Below, piece after piece: positions 7,194-11,475 of a stretch of 11,475 nt of DNA. Under the pieces are notes generated by a model. The model saw nothing but the letters and a program-made list of their open reading frames with translations, searched no databases and had not been told where the DNA came from. The stretch lies in NCBI GenBank assembly GCA_019309685.1, contig JAFDFT010000128.1, positions 1 through 11,475 of the forward strand, written 5' to 3'. The DNA is from Deltaproteobacteria bacterium (lineage in GTDB: Bacteria; Desulfobacterota; Desulfobacteria; Desulfobacterales; JAABPS01). The stretch's first letter is position 1. Every line of letters begins with the position of its first letter. Position numbers and translations under genes: made by a program.

Positions 7194-9083
7194 TTACCGT
7201 TTATAAGTTTTATCGATAATGGTCACAGGTTCGAACTTTATGCTTTTTTTCATGGCAGCTTTTGTCTCTTTATGGAGTTCTTCATCATACCAGAAAAGTC
7301 CGCCTGTGGCGCTGCTAAACGGATCAAAAAGATCACCTGTATGTTTGGTTCCGGGAATGTCTGGCAGATGCCACCATTTCCAATAGGCCTGCCGCACATA
7401 GGGGACCCTAAATGTTGGAACAAAGGAACCTATTTCATGAATCTTTGCCTGGATCTTTTTGGAAAGAACAATACGTTTTTCTTCATCCAGTGAATTTCTA
7501 AAAGCATCGATGAGCGTGTCCATTTCAGAATCATCGGTGTTGGTAATGTTGTTTGTCTGGGGTTTGTGCGCGTTAATGGAATGAAAATGCTCCCAGTATT
7601 GCGGACGAAGAGACGTGCTCCAACCCACCCATGCCACATCATGTTTTTTCTCTACAACCTTTTTATACCACGCGGACTGATCGAGCTTCTGAAGTCTTAA
7701 ATCGATCCCTGCCTTTTTTGCTTCTTCTTTTAATACAACAAGTCGTGGCGAGTGTTCATCAAAATGATAGGATACATCAACTGAAAAACGCTGACCATTC
7801 TTTATCCAGATACCATCTGGACCCCGTTTCCATCCTGACTTTTTCATGTAATAGTCGACCTGCTTCAGGTCGAATCGTCTGGCCCGTATATTGGTGTTGG
7901 AATACCGCCCATATCCCATAAAACCGTGCTCCAGCCTGGAGTAGTCATTTCGAAGTATTTTTTTGATAACTTTTTGAATGTTCATGGCATGGGAAAAAGC
8001 ATACCGGACATTTCTATCTTTAAAGATTTCTTTATCCTGATTCAGCCACAGACCTTGCGCGGATTGCTGGGTATCATTGAAAAACCATATTTTGTGAACA
8101 TAGCCGTTTTTAACCACAGGAGTTTTTGTTTTTTCATGCCAATATTTTGGAATCGTAATCCCAAAAACGTCTGTTTTAGCTTTTTTAAAATACTCCCATA
8201 GAATATTGGAGTCCCTAACAACATTAAAAGTTACAGTATCCACATTATATCTGTTTTTAAAATAATGCAGATCTTTGGCCCACCAGTCTTTTTTGCGTTT
8301 AAATTTAACGTATTTTCCTTTTTTGAAATCAGATACTTGGTAAGGCCCTGTATTGGGGACAATTTCCCAATTGTACTTTCTGACAAAAGTCGCATCTAAA
8401 GTACCGTAAAAATGTTTTGGCATAGGGCTCATACCTGCCCTGAGATGAAGGTCCGGCTGTGCTTTTGTTACGACTACTGCCAGTGTGTAATCATCATAGA
8501 TAATGACCCGGTCGATTTCCTTTGTATAATAGTCATTATACCATGGCGCGACGATATGTTTCGACCGCATGAATTCCAGGGTAAAGGCGAAATCTTCGGC
8601 TGTGACCGAATGACCGTCAGACCAGCGGGCGTTTTTATTAAGCTTGAAATACATGGTTTTTTTGTCTTTACCAAATGCCCAGTGGGTGGCCAACTCGGGA
8701 ATGATATTTTCCGTGTTGGGATGAATGCCGATGAGGCTCAGCTGGTTGTCAAGAATCGCACTTCTGAAGCTGCTGTTTGAATCCGGTCCCACCACACGAA
8801 AGGTTGGAGGGAATGCGGTTATACTGGAACGGAATATGCCCCCTTTTTTTACATCCGGAGATGAGAATATCGGATCAGCAGTATTGGTCAGCCATTTGAT
8901 TTTACCCGGAAGCTTTTCTCTTGTATATGTTTTTTGGGTCTGATCAATGGTCTCTACCGCAGGAGTCTCTTTTGTATCGCTTTTCTGGGTGTCTTCTCCG
9001 CAAGCGCAAATAAATGATACTATAAAAAGGAAACTAAAAGCCTTTATTAATGTGATTTTCTTAATGAGCTTTTTGTTGATCAT
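7194..9083 (-). CDS. yejA: YejA-like extracellular solute-binding lipoprotein, family 5
   Basis: A 629-residue periplasmic binding lipoprotein. The signal peptide runs to about residue 27 and ends FICAC, so Cys28 is the likely lipidated residue, though the -2 Cys is unusual. A charged linker follows. The family-5 fold shows NARWSDGHSVTAEDFAFTLE at 151-170 and PNTGPYQV at 243-250. Length and the style of the body, with many Trp and Tyr and a WSTSLRPQYWEHFHS segment, fit YejA, the receptor of the E. coli microcin C and oligopeptide importer, rather than OppA or DppA; this assignment is from memory of the family. The start has AGAGGA (9093-9098) 9 bases upstream. Genes for the two ATPases follow closely, while the permease gene lies upstream beyond a structured repeat. 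Confidence 0.82.
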   Translation of the reverse strand: MINKKLIKKITLIKAFSFLFIVSFICACGEDTQKSDTKETPAVETIDQTQKTYTREKLPGKIKWLTNTADPIFSSPDVKKGGIFRSSITAFPPTFRVVGPDSNSSFRSAILDNQLSLIGIHPNTENIIPELATHWAFGKDKKTMYFKLNKNARWSDGHSVTAEDFAFTLEFMRSKHIVAPWYNDYYTKEIDRVIIYDDYTLAVVVTKAQPDLHLRAGMSPMPKHFYGTLDATFVRKYNWEIVPNTGPYQVSDFKKGKYVKFKRKKDWWAKDLHYFKNRYNVDTVTFNVVRDSNILWEYFKKAKTDVFGITIPKYWHEKTKTPVVKNGYVHKIWFFNDTQQSAQGLWLNQDKEIFKDRNVRYAFSHAMNIQKVIKKILRNDYSRLEHGFMGYGRYSNTNIRARRFDLKQVDYYMKKSGWKRGPDGIWIKNGQRFSVDVSYHFDEHSPRLVVLKEEAKKAGIDLRLQKLDQSAWYKKVVEKKHDVAWVGWSTSLRPQYWEHFHSINAHKPQTNNITNTDDSEMDTLIDAFRNSLDEEKRIVLSKKIQAKIHEIGSFVPTFRVPYVRQAYWKWWHLPDIPGTKHTGDLFDPFSSATGGLFWYDEELHKETKAAMKKSIKFEPVTIIDKTYKR

Positions 9084-9152
9084 TTTTAAAATTCCTCTTA
9101 ACTTTTAAGTAGCCATCATAAACAAAAAGAATATTAACCTAACACCTAAAAC

Positions 9153-9273
9153 TACTTTCAGTACGCTGCAGTAACTTGCCCCGTTAAATCGGCTCCGCCG
9201 TCTCGCCAAGCGAGAATTTAACAGGGCGAGGATGCAGCGTAACGCTGAAATTGAGCTTTTTACGAAGTCATTC
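9153..9273 (+). repeat. Structured inverted repeat, copy A (downstream of yejE)
   Basis: This copy matches the reverse complement of 10328-10450. Its parts in plus-strand order are: hairpin TACT-TTC-AGTA (9153-9163); outer stem 9178-9189 with 9216-9227 (12 pairs, one C/A mismatch at 9182/9223); inside it hairpins CGGC-TCC-GCCG (9190-9200) and CTCGC-CAA-GCGAG (9202-9214); then hairpin CAGCG-TAA-CGCTG (9235-9247); and an end TTTTTACGAAGTCATTC. All hairpins have three-base loops. The right end overlaps the last codon and stop of yejE. It lies in the gap before yejA and could affect passage of RNA polymerase or message stability. Confidence 0.85.
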
Positions 9274-10314
9274 ATATGTTGTATGCAGTTTAGGATCAAA
9301 AGCTTCTCTCACCGCTTCTCCGACAAAGGTGACGAGTATCAGGGTAAGGGTCATGGCCGCGACCACGGAGCTGGCAATCCACTTTGCTTCCATATTGGCC
9401 CAACCCTGTGCCAGTAGATCCCCCCAGCTTGGTGTGGGCGGCGGCAGTCCAAATCCGAGATAATCAAGGGATGTAATCAGAATTATTCCGCTGGAAACCG
9501 CGAACGGAGCAAAGGTAACAATAATAGCAACAGTATTGGGAATGATATGTTTAAATATGATTCTATAATTGGAAGCGCCCATGACTTTTGCCGCGAGTAC
9601 GTATTCTCTGGTCTTTTCCTTATACGTAATAGTCCGCATGGTCCACGTCATAGACGTCCAGCTAAAAAAGACCATAATCAGCAATAAAATAGTGAATGTC
9701 GGGGATATAATCGATGCAATAATAATAATGACATAGAGTACGGGCATGTTCGACCATATTTCGATGATCCGCTGAAAAAACAGATCAAACAATCCACCCC
9801 AGAACCCCATGGCGCAGCCGATACTGATACCGATAATATAGGTGGAGACCAGAAGAGCGAGTGAAAAGAAAATAGCAATTCTGAATCCATAAACAAGCCG
9901 CGCGACCATATCTCTACCCACTGTATCTGTTCCCAGATAATGCTGTTCAGTGAATGACGGCGGAAAGGGCGGGTAGGTATCTTCCTTGAGATCGTTTTCA
10001 AAGGCGTCGTATGGCACTGGCGGCATAAGCACCCAGTTCCCGCTTTTTTCAGTTTTAAATTGCGTGGCGAGCTGTCTGTAATTGGTTTCATACGCGTAAT
10101 CAAGTCCGAATTCGGTTCCAGGGATGATGTCACCATAGGTGGGGAAATAATAGCTGCCCTGAAAGTGTACAATGATTGCCCGCTTATTAATGAGCAGTTC
10201 CGCGAAAAGGGAAACAGAGATCATGACGGCAAATATGATAAACGCGTAATAACCGCGTTTGATGGTTTTGAAGCGTCTGATCTTTTTCAGAGTTAGGGGA
10301 TTTAATTTTATCAT
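9268..10314 (-). CDS. yejE: YejE-like peptide ABC transporter permease
   Basis: An inner-membrane permease of 348 residues from ATG 10314; a TTG at 10350 would add 12 residues that come from the repeat and is not preferred. It has an N-terminal helix, then a long periplasmic segment with GSYYFPTYGD, QLATQF and NWVLMPP, and LGTDTVGRDM before five more helices. This is the layout of E. coli YejE and OppC/DppC-type permeases. The EAA loop that docks the ATPase reads YVLAAKVMGASNYRIIFKHI. The ending SLDYLGFGLP through GEAVREAFDPK is typical of YejE. No ribosome site is visible before the ATG: a structured repeat ends about 14 bases upstream, and the other copy supplies the stop codon region. The usual partner permease YejB is not present. 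Confidence 0.85.
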   Translation of the reverse strand: MIKLNPLTLKKIRRFKTIKRGYYAFIIFAVMISVSLFAELLINKRAIIVHFQGSYYFPTYGDIIPGTEFGLDYAYETNYRQLATQFKTEKSGNWVLMPPVPYDAFENDLKEDTYPPFPPSFTEQHYLGTDTVGRDMVARLVYGFRIAIFFSLALLVSTYIIGISIGCAMGFWGGLFDLFFQRIIEIWSNMPVLYVIIIIASIISPTFTILLLIMVFFSWTSMTWTMRTITYKEKTREYVLAAKVMGASNYRIIFKHIIPNTVAIIVTFAPFAVSSGIILITSLDYLGFGLPPPTPSWGDLLAQGWANMEAKWIASSVVAAMTLTLILVTFVGEAVREAFDPKLHTTYE

Positions 10315-10327
10315 TTTTGTGCAAAAA

Positions 10328-10492
10328 GAATGGCTTCGTAAAAATTCCAATTTCTGTGTTGCACAGAATCCTCGCCCTGTTAAATTCTCGCTTGGCGAGA
10401 CGGCGGAGCCGATTTAACAGGGCAAGTCACTGCAACGTACTATCAGTACGTCTCATTCCTCAGGATTTGTGCGCCTTGAACTTGAAATTTTT
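10328..10492 (-). repeat. Structured inverted repeat, copy B (upstream of yejE)
   Basis: In plus-strand order: end GAATGGCTTCGTAAAAA (10328-10344); hairpin TTCTGTG-TTG-CACAGAA (10352-10368); outer stem 10374-10385 with 10412-10423, 12 perfect pairs; inside it CTCGC-TTG-GCGAG (10387-10399) and CGGC-GGA-GCCG (10401-10411); then hairpin CGTACT-ATC-AGTACG (10436-10450). The stretch 10369-10439 matches 9162-9232 of copy A, inverted, at 68 of 71 bases. Beyond the last hairpin this copy continues with CCTTGAACTTGAA (10474-10486), a word absent from copy A but present, inverted, at 3541. Copy A therefore looks shorter on that side. Confidence 0.85.
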
Positions 10493-10690
10493 TCTTTGCC
10501 ATTAGATTTCAATTTGTTGTGAAACTATAAAAAATATTCCAGATAATTGGAGTTGTCATTTTAGAAATTAATCAAATCAACCTTTTATCATAATCCTTTA
10601 TGAACTTCTATACATTAATGATCAGTAGCCGGATATAGAAATTACATTCTTAAGTGAATGGTCATTATTTAAAGAAGAGGCTTTTGCCGG
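10493..10690. other. AT-rich intergenic stretch with no recognised gene
   Basis: This stretch lies between the repeat upstream of yejE and the mtnP promoter. It holds a small hairpin TCATAA-TCCT-TTATGA (10588-10603) and no credible ORF. A yejB gene or remnant was looked for on the minus strand and not seen. The promoter for the yejE operon should lie here or within the repeat, but no convincing minus-strand -35/-10 pair was found. Confidence 0.5.
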
Positions 10691-10700
10691 TTTCAAGTTC

Positions 10701-10729
10701 TTGACATTCAGTAATAGTTATTTTATGAC
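10701..10729 (+). promoter_or_regulatory. Sigma-70 type promoter for mtnP
   Basis: A perfect TTGACA (10701-10706) is followed after 17 bases by TATGAC (10724-10729, four of six consensus bases). Transcription would start near 10736, leaving about 56 bases of leader before the mtnP start codon. Confidence 0.5.
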
Positions 10730-10791
10730 GTTTCAGTATTTTATGTAAAATGGAATGTATTGTAGGATAACTTCAAAGGAGGAAGTTAAAG

Positions 10792-11475
10792 ATGATAAAA
10801 GTAGGCATTATCGGGGGATCCGGGCTGGATGACCCTCAAATACTTAAAGACCCGGAAGAAATAGCAGTTGACACTCCTTATGGACAGCCGTCGTCTCCCT
10901 TTACGGCAGGGACGATTGACGGTATAGATGTGGTGATTTTAGCCAGGCACGGCAGAACGCATCAATTCAGTCCTACACAGGTGAATAACCGCGCCAATAT
11001 ACAGGGATTAAAAGATCAGGGAGTAACACATATTGTTGCCACCACTGCCTGCGGCAGCCTCAGGGAAGAGATCGACAGAGGGCACTTTGTAGTGATTGAT
11101 CAATTTATTGATTTTACCAGGCATCGAAAAGTGACATTTCATGATTCTTTCGAGGATGGCATGGAACATGATGTCATGGCAGATCCCTTTGATGCCGGGC
11201 TTCGAAAGATTTTTTACGAAACGGGCACCTCTTTAGGCCTTTCCGTCCACAATGGCGGTACAGTGGTCACCATAGAAGGGCCCCGATTCTCAACCCGGGC
11301 AGAGTCGAAGATGTTCAGGATATGGGGCGCGGATGTGATTAATATGTCCACTGCTCCTGAAGCAATACTTGCCAATGAGGCGAAAATTCCCTATGCCGCA
11401 GTTGCTATGTCAACGGATTACGACTGTTGGAAAGAGGATGAAGAGATGGAATCCTGGCAGGAAATTTTAAAAGTA
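10792..11475 (+). CDS. mtnP: 5'-Methylthioadenosine phosphorylase (partial, cut by window end)
   Basis: The first 228 codons of a cytoplasmic purine nucleoside phosphorylase; the family usually has about 250-290 residues, so only the C-terminal helix is missing. It converts 5'-methylthioadenosine and phosphate to adenine and 5-methylthioribose-1-phosphate, the first salvage step after polyamine or related synthesis. Visible motifs are the phosphate site GGSGL (8-12), ARHGR (51-55), TTACGSL (84-90), IEGPRFSTRAES (161-172), VINMS (182-186) and MSTDYDCWKE (206-215), where Asp209 and Asp211 are the purine-contacting acids. The TDYDCW form favours methylthioadenosine over inosine or guanosine, though some relatives accept methylthioinosine. 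The start is set by AAAGGAGG at 10775-10782. It diverges from the yej-like operon. Confidence 0.9.
   Translation, partial: MIKVGIIGGSGLDDPQILKDPEEIAVDTPYGQPSSPFTAGTIDGIDVVILARHGRTHQFSPTQVNNRANIQGLKDQGVTHIVATTACGSLREEIDRGHFVVIDQFIDFTRHRKVTFHDSFEDGMEHDVMADPFDAGLRKIFYETGTSLGLSVHNGGTVVTIEGPRFSTRAESKMFRIWGADVINMSTAPEAILANEAKIPYAAVAMSTDYDCWKEDEEMESWQEILKV

Noticed and set aside
9178..9227. Integron attC site, because the stem ends GTTAAAT and ATTTAAC fit GTTRRRY and RYYYAAC
   Set aside because: In attC the order is RYYYAAC first and GTTRRRY last. Here it is the reverse on both strands, and no integrase gene is seen.
9105..9299. Short minus-strand ORF that shares LALLNSRLARRRSRFN with a plus-strand ORF at 10317-10505
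   Set aside because: The shared peptide is just the translation of the inverted repeat core read in the same sense. Neither ORF has a ribosome site and both are dominated by hairpin sequence.
9153..10450. Composite transposon or insertion sequence around yejE
   Set aside because: No transposase ORF is present inside or next to the repeats and no clear target duplication was found, so it is reported as a repeat pair only.

Overview
This window looks like chromosome from a Gram-negative bacterium. Protein style, strong AAAGGAGG-type ribosome sites, an Opp/Yej-type lipoprotein uptake system, a LarE-like sulfur transferase and structured intergenic repeats suggest a deltaproteobacterial (Desulfobacterota) lineage. 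That placement is an inference from sequence style, not a database result.

Layout. Positions 1-113 carry the tail of a LivM-type branched-chain amino acid permease. Three plus-strand genes follow, each with a strong ribosome site: an alpha/beta hydrolase (323-1177), a small polytopic membrane protein broken by a frame change (1251-1831), and a 12-helix major facilitator transporter (1993-3300). A 350-base spacer holding a degenerate repeat leads to a minus-strand LarE-like PP-loop sulfur transferase (3653-4456). It diverges from a membrane-anchored helical protein (4625-5210), which has a very good sigma-70 promoter but also a frame change, just after its membrane anchor.

The second half is a minus-strand oligopeptide/microcin-C-type ABC uptake operon resembling YejABEF, read from high to low coordinates: permease YejE (10314-9268), lipoprotein YejA (9083-7194), and two separate ATPases of the OppD/DppD (7182-6208) and OppF/DppF (6203-5217) types. 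The partner permease YejB is absent. YejE sits alone between two inverted copies of an approximately 120-base structured repeat. The last gene, on the plus strand and cut by the window end (10792-11475), is a 5'-methylthioadenosine phosphorylase (MtnP) with its own promoter.

The most interesting signal is the repeat pair around yejE. The two copies share a 71-base core with 3 differences, and this folds as a long stem carrying two internal 3-base-loop hairpins. It is flanked by further hairpins, one of which differs between copies by paired compensatory changes, so structure seems to be conserved over sequence. A third, shorter and diverged relative lies at about 3541-3620. The two frame-broken genes and the missing YejB are the other points to check.
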